Part shown: positions 8,980-18,405 of the stretch, one piece after another
How the letters are laid out: each line of letters begins with the position of its first letter
How positions within the stretch are numbered: the stretch's first letter is position 1
NCBI GenBank assembly: GCA_910578795.1
Contig: CAJTSD010000001.1
Coordinates: 177,841 to 241,840 of the forward strand
Source of the DNA: an uncultured Lachnospiraceae bacterium
Lineage (GTDB): Bacteria > Bacillota > Clostridia > Lachnospirales > Lachnospiraceae
Reading direction: 5' to 3'
Length of the DNA: 64,000 bases
Made by a program: the position numbers and the translations under genes
The notes under the pieces: model-generated
Told to the model about the DNA's origin: nothing
Database searches by the model: none
The model's input: the letters and a program-made list of their open reading frames with translations, nothing else

Positions 8980-9009
8980 ACAGGGCAGAAGTTTTTACTT
9001 CTGCCCTGT
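8980..9009 (-). terminator. Hairpin after the galactanase gene
   Basis: Perfect 13-bp arms (ACAGGGCAGAAGT and complement) with a TTTT loop, directly after the stop of the giant GH53 gene. The T-tract on the minus strand is weak (GTTTGTTG), but the position fits a terminator. Confidence 0.65.
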
Positions 9010-9019
9010 TCACCCGTGC

Positions 9020-12000
9020 TTAATGAATGACAAACGTTTTTGCAACGGTACCGGAATAATTTCCGATTCCTGTAATTGTAACATGTGCCTCATTTGTCGG
9101 TCGTGTATTGTTGTCATAGGTAACAATATAATCCCTGTTCACTTTCAGGTTTCTGCCGTTTACACGGACATTCAGCTTCGGTTTTACAGGTTTTCCCTTG
9201 TAGGTCTGAACTTTAATGTCTTTTACGCCTGCTGCCGTAATGCGTCCTGTGGTAATTGTAAACTTCAATGTCTGCGATTTCTTTCCAACGCCCTTCAAAG
9301 ATGCATTAAAACCTTTTTCCTTAATTGTGGCAGTCGGTGCATTTTTCGCTGACAGACTCGCTACATTTTTGTTGTTGCTGAATTTTACAGTGTAAGCCGC
9401 GCCACGCTTCACATCAACTTCCATACCAAGATCTTTGTATACAAAGCTGATCGCAGGCTGCACCTTGCTTCCGGTGTATTCAACCGGATTGACTGTAATC
9501 ACAAAATCATCCAGTTTCACATCTTTTACTGTAAATACGTTGTTGCAAAGAACCGTTCCACTGTAATTTCCTTTTCCTTTAATGACTGCGGATGCAATAG
9601 AACCTGCCTTTAAGCTGTTTTTGTATGAAATCGAGTAATCCGTGCCTTTAATAAGCAGCTTCTTTGAACCGTTTCCGTTAATAACATAGACATTCAGTTC
9701 CGGTTTCCATTCGTAACCCGTGTATGGAAGGTAACGTTTGCCATCTGTTCCAACCCGCTTTTCTTCCTTGGAGAGTATGGTTTCTTCTTTTGGCTCCCAT
9801 ACAATCTCTCCCTCTTTAAACGTGCTGGTTTTGTCATCATATCTGCCGTTTGCAGGAAGCGGCTTCTTTTTAATCGTAAACGTAATCTTTCTGGTTCCGG
9901 CATACTCGCCTATTCCCGTGATTTTAACTGTCGCTTTTCCGACCTTAACGTTTGTCTTATTGCCGTCTTCATCACTATAGCTTACTGTGTAGTCTTCGTC
10001 GCACGTCAATGATTTACCAAGCGCCTTATTGTACAACAGCGACTTCAGATCCGAATCATTCAAAGGAATCTCGTTTCCGGTATAGACCTTCTGTGACGGA
10101 GTTGTCACCTTTATTGCAGAGGATGAAATCAAGTGATTTTTGTCAACAACCCTGAATTCTTCCGTCCGAGTGCCTTTGTAACCGTTATCGCCCTGAATCG
10201 TGACTATATAAGTGCCTGCATTCTGCATCTTGGGAAGCCTTGTCTTTTGTTCACCCTTCTTGTCGTAGACCGCTTTTCCGTTCTCATCAACAATCTCCGT
10301 AATGACATAGTGCTTGTTCAGGGATAACGTCTTCGATCCGATTCTTACCTGAACCTTCGGCGTCTTTCCCTGTGCAATTGAATCAATTGTAACCTTCACG
10401 TCATTATCATTGATATCCTTCTCGGAAATGTCAAACGTCTTTTCCACAGTACCTGTGTAATTGCCTTTTCCGGTAATCTTTACCAGCGGTTTCTTATCTG
10501 AACGTGTACTGATATTGACATTATTCCTGTAAGAAAGTGTGTAATCCCTGCCCTTCTGCAATACCTTATTGCCAATCTTTACTGTCACATTGGGTGTTAC
10601 CTTGCTTCCCGTATACGCTCCTCCAACAACGGAAATGCTGGCTTTTTTATCAATCGGGCTTTTTTCAATCTTAAACTTCTGCTTAAATGAGCCTTTAATC
10701 TTCGTGCTGCTGTCCGCTGCAATGACATACATCGTTACATTGCCGGCATTGATATTCTGACCTTTCTCAAACTCAACTGTATAATCAACGTCCTGCTCCG
10801 CATCCAAAACCTTTCCGTTTTTGTCAGTCAGCTTGCTGATAACCGGTTCAATTTCCTCTCCGGTATAGTAATAAATTTCACTTAATACAGCCTTCGCCTT
10901 TGCAATGTCAGTCTTTGTATCTGCAATGTCAAAGTATAGTGTTCTCTGTCCGGTAAACCTGGTACCTTTTGCCTGAATCGTAATCTCTGCTCTTCCGACA
11001 TTCTTATTGTTTCTGTACGATACCTTATAATCATCGTTTGTCAGCTTATAGCCAAAATAGCTTAATGTAAGATTCAGCTCGATGTTCTTGCCCGTATACT
11101 CCATCGGTGTTTCTGGTATTCCTTCTACAAGTACATCCTCGCTGTTAATCGCAACCGCTTTATCGAATATTTGTTCGAAAACAGCATCTACCGTAACAAC
11201 ATCTCCTGGCATTGCAAAGCTTGCCAGCATGGTTTCCTTGTTCTCGCTTCTGTCATACGTAAGAACCGCCGTCTTTGTTTCCGCGTCATAAGCTGCGAGC
11301 TTTTCTGCATTGACTGCATCCTTCAGGCTGTCTGCCGCTTCCAATCCGGTAACCTTCAGCTGTGATAAATAATATCCGTTCTCCGGTCTTGCCGTGATGC
11401 GTACAATCTCACCGCTGTCTGCTTCCATGCTGCTGACGTTGACCGTACCATGTGCAGCGCTTCCCACATTCACGCCGTACTTGCCGTACAGATACATGTC
11501 GTCAATCGTTCCCCAAGCGCCGCCGACCGTGGATTCAATTTCCATTCCGACAATCAACGTATCTCCTGTGGAAACCTTGATGTTCTTAATTTCCGGATTC
11601 ACCCAGTTGAGCCATCCGTTTAACCCACATGTCTGCTCATACCGCGTTTCTTTTCCGTCTGTATCTTTTACAATAACATATAAAACCTGCTCATCCTTTG
11701 AAGATGCGCCATTACCCTGAATAAATCCGCCAGCCGTATAGGTTCCCGGTTTCAGATCTGTCACAGTCTGCTCTATTGTAAAGTGAATCTCTTCCTGACA
11801 CCAGAAATGCATACCATTCGCACCGGTATGCGGATCCTCTGCCCGCACTTCAAAATGACCGATGCTGGAATCCATCACATAATCCGCAGGCTTATCAAGC
11901 AGTGTTTTTATCCACGGCTCCTGTCCGTCCTCAAAACCTCTGTTTATAAGGATATTGCTGGTAGAAAGCACTTCGAGCTGCAGCATGATGTCATATGTTT

Positions 12001-15000
12001 CCGTCTTTGTTTCCGGCGCACCGTCTACAATGTAATATTCACATGTCGCAATACCGTCAATTTCATAAATTGCCGCCTTATCCGTATTGATTAGCGGTAC
12101 CTGTTTTTCATCCCATTTTACCTTGATTGACTTCAAGTGCGGATTACCGCCTTCATCGGTACTCTTTGTGCCATCGTTAAAGGTAACGACCACGTCTTTA
12201 CCGTCCGGCAGAACAACAGGTTCACCTACATTAATTCCCTTTGTTCCTGTCCATTCAATTTTTGCTTCTACACTGGCAATCTCATTCTTTCTGTCTGTCG
12301 CAACCGCTCCTGTGCGGATATATTTGTAAGCCTTTGCCGTTGCAAGCGCTTGACCGTTAAAGTCAAACCATGCCTGATTATCAACCGCACTTCCGCCGTA
12401 CCATCTTCCAGCGTCAATCGGGTCGTATTCCGCAGAATAGCTTGACGCCCAGCCTGAACCGTATTTTTCCCATGCGTCCTTATTTTTGTTATACAGACCT
12501 TGGTCAAGTGTCTTTGCGTTGTATGCATAGTACGGAGAAACCCATGCAGGCTCCCAGTAGAATACACCGATTGCCGGATTTCCGGCTGCAGCGCCATTGA
12601 CCAAATTCACTGCATTTACGACATCGCGCATCTCGTCCGCCTGTCCCTGGACAGAAACCGGATACTGCAATGTCTGTGTTAATCTCGGTGCAGTATTTTC
12701 ATGACCATCGCCGTCATCCCATGTTGTCACCCATGATGTTTCTGCAACCATCACTTTTTTGCCGTATGTATTGGCTATGTTCGTTAATACCGAAGTCAGA
12801 TTTTCCGTTGTTCCATGCCAAAACGGATAGTAAGAAGCCGCAAATACATCGTAGTCCACTCCATGGCTTGCTGCATTTGCTGCATATCCGGCAAACGCAC
12901 TGGAAGAAGGATCTGCAAAATGCAGCGCTACAAGGCAGTTCTCGTCAAATTCGCGGACGCCTTTGCTTCCGGCATTGAAAATCCTCGCCATTTTGTCCCA
13001 GCCTTTTTCGCCGCAGACAGCATTGTTGGTTTCATTTCCGACCTGTACCATTCCGACATCAACGCCTGCAGCCCTTAAAGCCCTCAGGCTGTCGCGCGTA
13101 TACGCGTAAACCGCTTCCTCTTTCTCTTCAATCGTGTAATGTTCCCAAGCCTTAGGTGCATCCTGTTTTGAAGGATCTGCCCAAAAATCTGAGTAGTGGA
13201 AGTCAATCAGAACTCGCATACCTGCCTTTGTTGCAAGGCGTCCGATTATCTTTGCTTTTTCCAGGTCATTATTTCCACCGCCGTATCCATTACCGTTTCC
13301 GTCATATGGATCGTTCCAAATACGGATACGGACCCAGTTCGTTCCGCCATCGTGCAGCAATTCAAAGAAACCTTCATCTGATAATGCTTTTCCGTCCTCA
13401 TCCTTGAAAACCGTTCCGCTTTCCTTAAGGGAAAGGTAGGAAGAAAGGTCTGCACCCATGATAAAATCATCCGCTACGGCTACAGGCGCAACCTTGATTT
13501 CCGCTCTTTCCCATGTGCTGGGAACAAGCTCTGCCATTGCGATTGTCAAATCGTCATATGCTGTCTGAATTTCCTCGTTTGTCGCACCTTCCTTTGCCAT
13601 GACTGCTTCTGCAGCAGTAATTTTTTCAAGGAAGAGATTCCATTTTCCTCCATCACTTTCACTGTCATGGTAATACTTGTTTTCGCCTGTTTCTTCCGCT
13701 TTCAGATCCTCATCACGAAGTTTTACTGCCGTATCAACCAAGGTTTTCAGATCTTCCATCGTAATCAGTCTGGAATCAGACAGCTGACCGTCTTTATAGT
13801 AAATGTAACCTCGAAAGACAGGTGTCAGGTCAATGCTGTATTCGTCCGCAGCCGGACCATTAAGCAGACCTTTTACCCATGTATAGCCGCTGTTTTCCTT
13901 GACGTACAGGTCGCCTATTTTATCGGATGCATTCTGTGTATCGGGCACGTTGAATGTCAGGTAATACCAATTGTTCATGGTATCCGGGGTCATATGATAA
14001 TACTTGTTATTCCATTCATCCGTGTAATCTTCCGTAAGGGTAACAATTTCCCCACTGCTCTCATCTACAGTCGTGAGCGCGTTTGCCAGCGCAATTGCCG
14101 GTATTCCGGTATCACTGTATACGTAGAACGTTACGTTGCGCATAACTGCAACCGCTTTGTCTTTGCCTAAGTAGTATTTTCCGTTTTTCACTGCATAGGC
14201 GGTTTCCCCGTTATTTAAAACAGGATAATTTGTTCCGTCAACGGAATAGGTTGCTACTGCGGTAGCAGGATCACTCTTTTTATGGATTTCAAATCCGGGC
14301 CAGTTTTCAGCCGGAGTGGGCACGAAAACCATAGGAATACTGTACCATCCGTGATATCCTTCCACTGCCGTCATAATGTATGTATCGCCTTCATTCCATA
14401 CGTTCCAGTCCGTATACTTTTCTGCTGTGGAATAAGACTGGTCGCCGCCCCAAAAAACAAGTCCAAGCTGGTCGTCTTTCTCAATGCTGTCATTGTAATA
14501 GTAGAACATGACAGCGGATGTCTTTTCTTCCATACCTTTTACGGCGGAAGAAAGCGCCTGGTAAGCATCCGTAATTTTATCGCTTGTGTAATCGTCTGCC
14601 TTTGTGTCCTCACTGCTCTCACATTCGCTTACGACTGCCTGTGCCTGTGTGATTGCATCCTGAAATGCCTTCCAGGAAGCCTCTGTATAGTTTTCTTCGC
14701 CTTTTTCTTTGACTGCGGTAACGTCCTCTGATGCCAAAAGGTCTTTTAACATCTTTAAGGTAACGCCATCCGCAAGCTCGATAGATTCATAAAATCTGCC
14801 GTTTCTATAGTAAATGCTGCCGCCAAATACCGGTCTGAAATCAACCGTCGTTGTATCTGTTCCCGGATCCTTGTTCAGGAATTTTGTTACAAGCGTGTAA
14901 GCTGCATTTGCATAACTGTAAAGTCCACAGATCTCATCGTCTGCCGATGCGCAGAACGCCAGTTCATACCAGTTCTCATGATCGGAAACGGCTGTCATCT

Positions 15001-17677
15001 GATAATAATAGATGCCGTTTTCACTGGCTGACTGCGTAAGGGTTATGATTGCTCCGTCCGTTTCGTTAATTGCTGCAAGCGCTTTTTGGGAACCAAGTGC
15101 AGGGGTTCCTTCGCTGTCATATACATATACTGTGACGTTGCGCAACGCTGCGTTTACGTCGTCTTCCCCTTCGTAAAGCTTAGTGTTTTCCCCATAAGAC
15201 TTTACGGCATAGGGTTTTTTGTCGTTTTCCTTGTTAAAGAATTTTGCATATACGGCGCTGTTGCCTCCGTTGTTATTGCTCGCCTCGCTGCCGCACTGAT
15301 ATGCTGACGCCGAAGCGTCCTGAACAAATACCTGGAAGTTTGCATTGTCTTCTACACTGCCTTTGAAGGTCAGCGGAATTGTATACCAGCCGGAATAGTC
15401 GGAAGGGGTCATCTCGTAAACAGGCTGTGTTCCCCATGCTTTCCAGGATGCGGTTGGCGCCGTTGAAGAAATGTTATCATGTTCACTCCATTGGTAAATG
15501 CCAACGCCCTTACCGTTTGTATCGCCTGCATAATAATAGAAGTCTATTGTAACGGATACTTCTTTCTGTTGTAAGCCTTCTGTTGCTTCATTTAAAGCAT
15601 TGTAAGCATCCGTAATTGTAGTCGAGCCTTCTTCATCCATGTAGGTGTCGTCTTTGTCCGTTAACGATGCTGTCAACTCCTGTGCTGCTTTGAGAGCCGT
15701 GTCAAAAGCAGTCCATGAGTCCTCTGTGTAGTCGTCCTGTACTTTGGTTTCTGCTTCTGTGATTAAATCCTTTAGCATCCCCAGCGAAATTCCATCCGCT
15801 GCTTCAATGGATTCATAGAAAGTACCATTCTTATAGTATGCATTTCCATTAAAAACATCTGTTATTGTACTGTTTGTGAATGCTTTCACAAGGGTATATT
15901 CATTATCAAGATAAGCATATATCGCACAGCACTCATCTCCTTCATTTGCTGTCTCAGGAACAGAAAATGTTAATGAATACCAGTCTGTTTTTCCTGTAAC
16001 GGGTGTCATCTCATAATAATATGCAGCGTTACGGGTTGCCTTTTGTTCCAGTTTGCTGATGGTCCCTGTTTCGTCTACTGCGAAAATCTCTGAGGCTGTT
16101 CCTATAACGGGCACACCCTGTTCCGCTTCGCTGCGGACGTATAGGGTGACGTTGCGCATTACTGTACTGATGTCATCCGTATCATAAAGCTTATTGGTAC
16201 TGCCATATTTTTTAACAGCATAGGAATCTACATTGCCTGAAATTAATTCGGCATATATTTCCGTTTCCCCTGCTGTATTCTCGCATTTAAATGCCGGATC
16301 GCTTGAACCTGCTTCCAAATCGGATTCCTTAAAAATCTGGAAGCCATCTTCTACCCCTTTGTTTGCAAAAATAAGTGTAATGGAATACCAGCCGGAATAA
16401 TTCTCTACGGCATCCAACAGATAAATGTCCGCAGTCCAGTCTGACGAAATTGCCCAGCTTTCCGGATTAGGATTCCCTGCAACAGAGATATTGTTTCCCC
16501 AATGATAAAGTCCTACTTTTTTGCTGTCAGTATCGCCTGCATAATAGTATAATGTTGCCGTGACATCTGCTACTACCAAAGCGTCCTTTGCTGTTTCAAG
16601 TGCTGTGTATGCGCCGTCAATTGCATCATAGTCTGTTGAAGGTTCATTAATCAGTCCTTCCGCAGTTGCAAGCGCTTCGGCAAATGCAGCCCAGCCTTCT
16701 TTGTAATCTTCCTCTTTATACTCCTTTACTTCATCGTACAGAGCTTTCAGATCATCTAATGTTTTAGCAGTGAAAACAGACAAATTTATATTGTCCAAAT
16801 TCAGCGATTGCTCTGCATCTGCTAACCCTATTGTTCCTTCCACCGAAACAACAATATCTCCTGCATTTTCAGGTACTTCAAAAACAGAACTAACTGAACG
16901 CCATGTACTCCAGCCAGTGCCTTCTCCTAATTCTACTTTTGCCAATTCGTTCGCAGATGCATCCTTTACGATCAAGGAAACATTCCCTGCAACATGTACA
17001 CCTGCCACATCCGCTGAAATCGTATACATTCCCGATGCAGTACCTGTAAGCGTTTGACTAATGGAAATCTGCTGATCTGTTGTGCCTGAAGCTACCCACC
17101 AGGATACAAAGTTTCCTTTTTGAGCATCTGCATCGCTGCCTGTCTTGTAAGAAAAAGCACTCCAATCAACATCCCAGTCTGCGGGTTTATATTCGTTGCT
17201 TGAATCAGCTTCTTCAAAATCTCCATTGTTCAAGAGATTATCATTGTTTTGCTTAGAGGCGTTATCTGCCCTATTATCTGTATCCGCAGCCCGCTTTTCC
17301 TCATTACTGCTTTTTTCTTTATCAGACTCTTTTTCCTCTGTTTCAGTTTCAACCGTTTCTGTTTCCGTCGCAGTCGTCCCAGTTTCAACTGTTTCTGTTT
17401 CCGCCTCGCTTTCCTTACTTTCCGAAGAAGCTTCTTCGGTTTCTTCCGTTTTGGAAACACTTGAGGACATCGTTTCTTCCGTTTCCGGAGCCGAAGTTTT
17501 TTCTTCCGCAGACGTTTCTTCGGGTGCTTCCTCGGAAATTTCCTCAGAAGTTTCCGTCTCGTCAGGCTGTGCCGCATAAGCAGTCAGCTCCGGTACTGAT
17601 AAGCTGGTCAGTATCATTGCCGCACTCAAAATTGCGCACAGACTTTTTTGGATGTACTGTCTCACTTTTTTTCTCAT
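9020..17677 (-). CDS. Giant secreted multimodular endo-beta-1,4-galactanase (GH53)
   Basis: A 2885-residue extracellular enzyme expected to cut beta-1,4-galactan of pectin and arabinogalactan I. Order: signal peptide (1-36, cleavage near AYA-A); Glu/Thr/Ser-rich linker to about 145; a CBM61-like galactan-binding module (about 148-300); four FIVAR-like helical blocks (near 300, 630, 970 and 1300) alternating with beta modules that begin (F)YYYAGDT and contain repeated GWYSI and NWYYL strands; the GH53 barrel (about 1400-1790), with acid/base Glu1549 in QVGNETN and nucleophile Glu1646 in VAETSW; an Ig-like strand set; a second CBM61-like module (about 1890-2060); and eight YTG...NNxxxG...GxGxYxGT repeats (about 2180-2885). 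There is no LPXTG motif, so attachment, if any, must come from the repeats. An AAAGGAG ribosome site precedes the ATG. Confidence 0.95.
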   Translation of the reverse strand: MRKKVRQYIQKSLCAILSAAMILTSLSVPELTAYAAQPDETETSEEISEEAPEETSAEEKTSAPETEETMSSSVSKTEETEEASSESKESEAETETVETGTTATETETVETETEEKESDKEKSSNEEKRAADTDNRADNASKQNNDNLLNNGDFEEADSSNEYKPADWDVDWSAFSYKTGSDADAQKGNFVSWWVASGTTDQQISISQTLTGTASGMYTISADVAGVHVAGNVSLIVKDASANELAKVELGEGTGWSTWRSVSSVFEVPENAGDIVVSVEGTIGLADAEQSLNLDNINLSVFTAKTLDDLKALYDEVKEYKEEDYKEGWAAFAEALATAEGLINEPSTDYDAIDGAYTALETAKDALVVADVTATLYYYAGDTDSKKVGLYHWGNNISVAGNPNPESWAISSDWTADIYLLDAVENYSGWYSITLIFANKGVEDGFQIFKESDLEAGSSDPAFKCENTAGETEIYAELISGNVDSYAVKKYGSTNKLYDTDDISTVMRNVTLYVRSEAEQGVPVIGTASEIFAVDETGTISKLEQKATRNAAYYYEMTPVTGKTDWYSLTFSVPETANEGDECCAIYAYLDNEYTLVKAFTNSTITDVFNGNAYYKNGTFYESIEAADGISLGMLKDLITEAETKVQDDYTEDSWTAFDTALKAAQELTASLTDKDDTYMDEEGSTTITDAYNALNEATEGLQQKEVSVTIDFYYYAGDTNGKGVGIYQWSEHDNISSTAPTASWKAWGTQPVYEMTPSDYSGWYTIPLTFKGSVEDNANFQVFVQDASASAYQCGSEASNNNGGNSAVYAKFFNKENDKKPYAVKSYGENTKLYEGEDDVNAALRNVTVYVYDSEGTPALGSQKALAAINETDGAIITLTQSASENGIYYYQMTAVSDHENWYELAFCASADDEICGLYSYANAAYTLVTKFLNKDPGTDTTTVDFRPVFGGSIYYRNGRFYESIELADGVTLKMLKDLLASEDVTAVKEKGEENYTEASWKAFQDAITQAQAVVSECESSEDTKADDYTSDKITDAYQALSSAVKGMEEKTSAVMFYYYNDSIEKDDQLGLVFWGGDQSYSTAEKYTDWNVWNEGDTYIMTAVEGYHGWYSIPMVFVPTPAENWPGFEIHKKSDPATAVATYSVDGTNYPVLNNGETAYAVKNGKYYLGKDKAVAVMRNVTFYVYSDTGIPAIALANALTTVDESSGEIVTLTEDYTDEWNNKYYHMTPDTMNNWYYLTFNVPDTQNASDKIGDLYVKENSGYTWVKGLLNGPAADEYSIDLTPVFRGYIYYKDGQLSDSRLITMEDLKTLVDTAVKLRDEDLKAEETGENKYYHDSESDGGKWNLFLEKITAAEAVMAKEGATNEEIQTAYDDLTIAMAELVPSTWERAEIKVAPVAVADDFIMGADLSSYLSLKESGTVFKDEDGKALSDEGFFELLHDGGTNWVRIRIWNDPYDGNGNGYGGGNNDLEKAKIIGRLATKAGMRVLIDFHYSDFWADPSKQDAPKAWEHYTIEEKEEAVYAYTRDSLRALRAAGVDVGMVQVGNETNNAVCGEKGWDKMARIFNAGSKGVREFDENCLVALHFADPSSSAFAGYAANAASHGVDYDVFAASYYPFWHGTTENLTSVLTNIANTYGKKVMVAETSWVTTWDDGDGHENTAPRLTQTLQYPVSVQGQADEMRDVVNAVNLVNGAAAGNPAIGVFYWEPAWVSPYYAYNAKTLDQGLYNKNKDAWEKYGSGWASSYSAEYDPIDAGRWYGGSAVDNQAWFDFNGQALATAKAYKYIRTGAVATDRKNEIASVEAKIEWTGTKGINVGEPVVLPDGKDVVVTFNDGTKSTDEGGNPHLKSIKVKWDEKQVPLINTDKAAIYEIDGIATCEYYIVDGAPETKTETYDIMLQLEVLSTSNILINRGFEDGQEPWIKTLLDKPADYVMDSSIGHFEVRAEDPHTGANGMHFWCQEEIHFTIEQTVTDLKPGTYTAGGFIQGNGASSKDEQVLYVIVKDTDGKETRYEQTCGLNGWLNWVNPEIKNIKVSTGDTLIVGMEIESTVGGAWGTIDDMYLYGKYGVNVGSAAHGTVNVSSMEADSGEIVRITARPENGYYLSQLKVTGLEAADSLKDAVNAEKLAAYDAETKTAVLTYDRSENKETMLASFAMPGDVVTVDAVFEQIFDKAVAINSEDVLVEGIPETPMEYTGKNIELNLTLSYFGYKLTNDDYKVSYRNNKNVGRAEITIQAKGTRFTGQRTLYFDIADTKTDIAKAKAVLSEIYYYTGEEIEPVISKLTDKNGKVLDAEQDVDYTVEFEKGQNINAGNVTMYVIAADSSTKIKGSFKQKFKIEKSPIDKKASISVVGGAYTGSKVTPNVTVKIGNKVLQKGRDYTLSYRNNVNISTRSDKKPLVKITGKGNYTGTVEKTFDISEKDINDNDVKVTIDSIAQGKTPKVQVRIGSKTLSLNKHYVITEIVDENGKAVYDKKGEQKTRLPKMQNAGTYIVTIQGDNGYKGTRTEEFRVVDKNHLISSSAIKVTTPSQKVYTGNEIPLNDSDLKSLLYNKALGKSLTCDEDYTVSYSDEDGNKTNVKVGKATVKITGIGEYAGTRKITFTIKKKPLPANGRYDDKTSTFKEGEIVWEPKEETILSKEEKRVGTDGKRYLPYTGYEWKPELNVYVINGNGSKKLLIKGTDYSISYKNSLKAGSIASAVIKGKGNYSGTVLCNNVFTVKDVKLDDFVITVNPVEYTGSKVQPAISFVYKDLGMEVDVKRGAAYTVKFSNNKNVASLSAKNAPTATIKEKGFNASLKGVGKKSQTLKFTITTGRITAAGVKDIKVQTYKGKPVKPKLNVRVNGRNLKVNRDYIVTYDNNTRPTNEAHVTITGIGNYSGTVAKTFVIH

Positions 17678-17731
17678 GCTCGTAATCTACTCCTTTCCTC
17701 GTTTGAACCTTTCTTCATGAGGTTCGTTTTT

Positions 17732-17750
17732 TTGTGCATAACTTGCACAA
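17732..17750. promoter_or_regulatory. Perfect dyad TTGTGCA-N5-TGCACAA in the galactanase leader
   Basis: A 7-bp inverted repeat with a 5-bp centre, just downstream of a possible -10 box and about 55 bp before the galactanase start. The position fits a repressor operator controlling a polysaccharide-utilisation gene. A second short hairpin (GAACC/GGTTC) lies at 17706-17725. Confidence 0.5.
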
Positions 17751-17772
17751 TTTTTAATATTAATGTGTATAT

Positions 17773-17801
17773 ATTATAAATTTTTTATAAAAAAGTTTCC
17801 A
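17773..17801 (-). promoter_or_regulatory. Candidate promoter of the galactanase gene
   Basis: Minus strand: TGGAAA, 17-bp spacer, TATAAT. The -10 is consensus and the -35 matches 4 of 6. The leader would be about 90 nt. The rest of the gap 17802-17912 shows no gene. Confidence 0.5.
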
Positions 17802-17912
17802 CCACTTTATTTTATCTTGCGTGAAACTGCACGGTTTTTGGGGGTTTTTACTTTATATACGGACATCTTACCCAAATAATCCCTCTGTTTCTGACACTTA
17901 CTATACAAAAAT

Positions 17913-17949
17913 CCGAGTACTATTAACAGTTCCCGTTAATAGCACTCGG
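17913..17949 (-). terminator. Terminator downstream of the antitoxin-like pair
   Basis: A 15-bp stem with one mismatch (arms 17913-17927 and 17935-17949), followed on the minus strand by ATTTTTG. A CTTTTTG tract also follows on the plus strand, so it may work both ways. Confidence 0.8.
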
Positions 17950-17979
17950 CTTTTTGAAGTATTTGTTGTAAATTATATA

Positions 17980-18120
17980 TTAATCATCTTCAATCATTGA
18001 CTGAAAAATATCCTTTAATGCCTGAATGTTTTTATTGTCCGGCGACTCTTCCAATGCCTTTTCAAGCCATCCTAAGGCAAGCCGGATAAACCCTTGAAAC
18101 TGTTTATTTGTCATTCCCAT
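17980..18120 (-). CDS. Tiny helical protein paired with a DinJ-type antitoxin
   Basis: 46 residues: MGMTNKQFQGFIRLALGWLE, then a Lys/Glu helix and NIQALKDIFQSMIEDD. Two amphipathic helices are likely. It starts 32 bp after the DinJ-like stop, with AAAGGA about 11 nt before the ATG at 18120 (an ATG two codons further in is also possible). It occupies the place where a YafQ/RelE toxin would normally sit but is far too short and lacks toxin residues. Proteins of the 'MTNKQF' type recur in Clostridia from my memory; function unknown. Confidence 0.7.
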   Translation of the reverse strand: MGMTNKQFQGFIRLALGWLEKALEESPDNKNIQALKDIFQSMIEDD

Positions 18121-18152
18121 ATCTGTTACCATCCTTTCACCGCCTTTTTGAT

Positions 18153-18353
18153 TTATACAATTGTTGAATCCTCAAGCACCTCCGGCTTATATTCCGGATA
18201 CTTCACTTCAAACGGGAGCCCGCGCTGCAAAATAACCTGCTTCAAAAACATATTCACCGCTTCCGATAAATTAAGCCCTAATCCCTCCAAAAGCTCCACT
18301 GCCTGCTTTTTCGTTGTTTCCTCAATTCTAATTTGTGTTGGCGTTGTCGTCAT
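18153..18353 (-). CDS. RelB/DinJ-family antitoxin-like protein
   Basis: A 66-residue ribbon-helix-helix protein. MTTTPTQIRIEETTKKQA forms the strand and first helix, and LGLNLSEAVNMFLKQVILQ is the DinJ-type second helix; the tail LPFEVKYPEYKPEV matches the region that normally wraps a toxin. The ATG at 18353 has AGGCGG 8 nt upstream. No YafQ or RelE toxin gene is adjacent; only a 46-residue ORF follows. It may be an orphan antitoxin, a simple regulator, or half of an unrecognised pair. Confidence 0.85.
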   Translation of the reverse strand: MTTTPTQIRIEETTKKQAVELLEGLGLNLSEAVNMFLKQVILQRGLPFEVKYPEYKPEVLEDSTIV

Positions 18354-18376
18354 ACAGTGCACCGCCTTTTCTTCTG

Positions 18377-18405
18377 ATTTTGCTACAAATGGTCTACACT
18401 GTCAA
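18377..18405 (-). promoter_or_regulatory. Promoter of the antitoxin-like pair, overlapping kinase stop
   Basis: Minus strand: perfect TTGACA, 17-bp spacer, CAAAAT. The -35 overlaps the TGA stop of the histidine kinase, so the pair can be transcribed on its own even though it follows the kinase closely. Confidence 0.6.

Noticed and set aside
17196..17579. 127-residue Ser/Val-rich plus-strand ORF
   Set aside because: It is the complement of the galactanase Glu/Thr-rich linker; such repeats open all frames.
18153..18353. Complete DinJ-YafQ toxin-antitoxin system
   Set aside because: No YafQ-like reading frame exists on either side.
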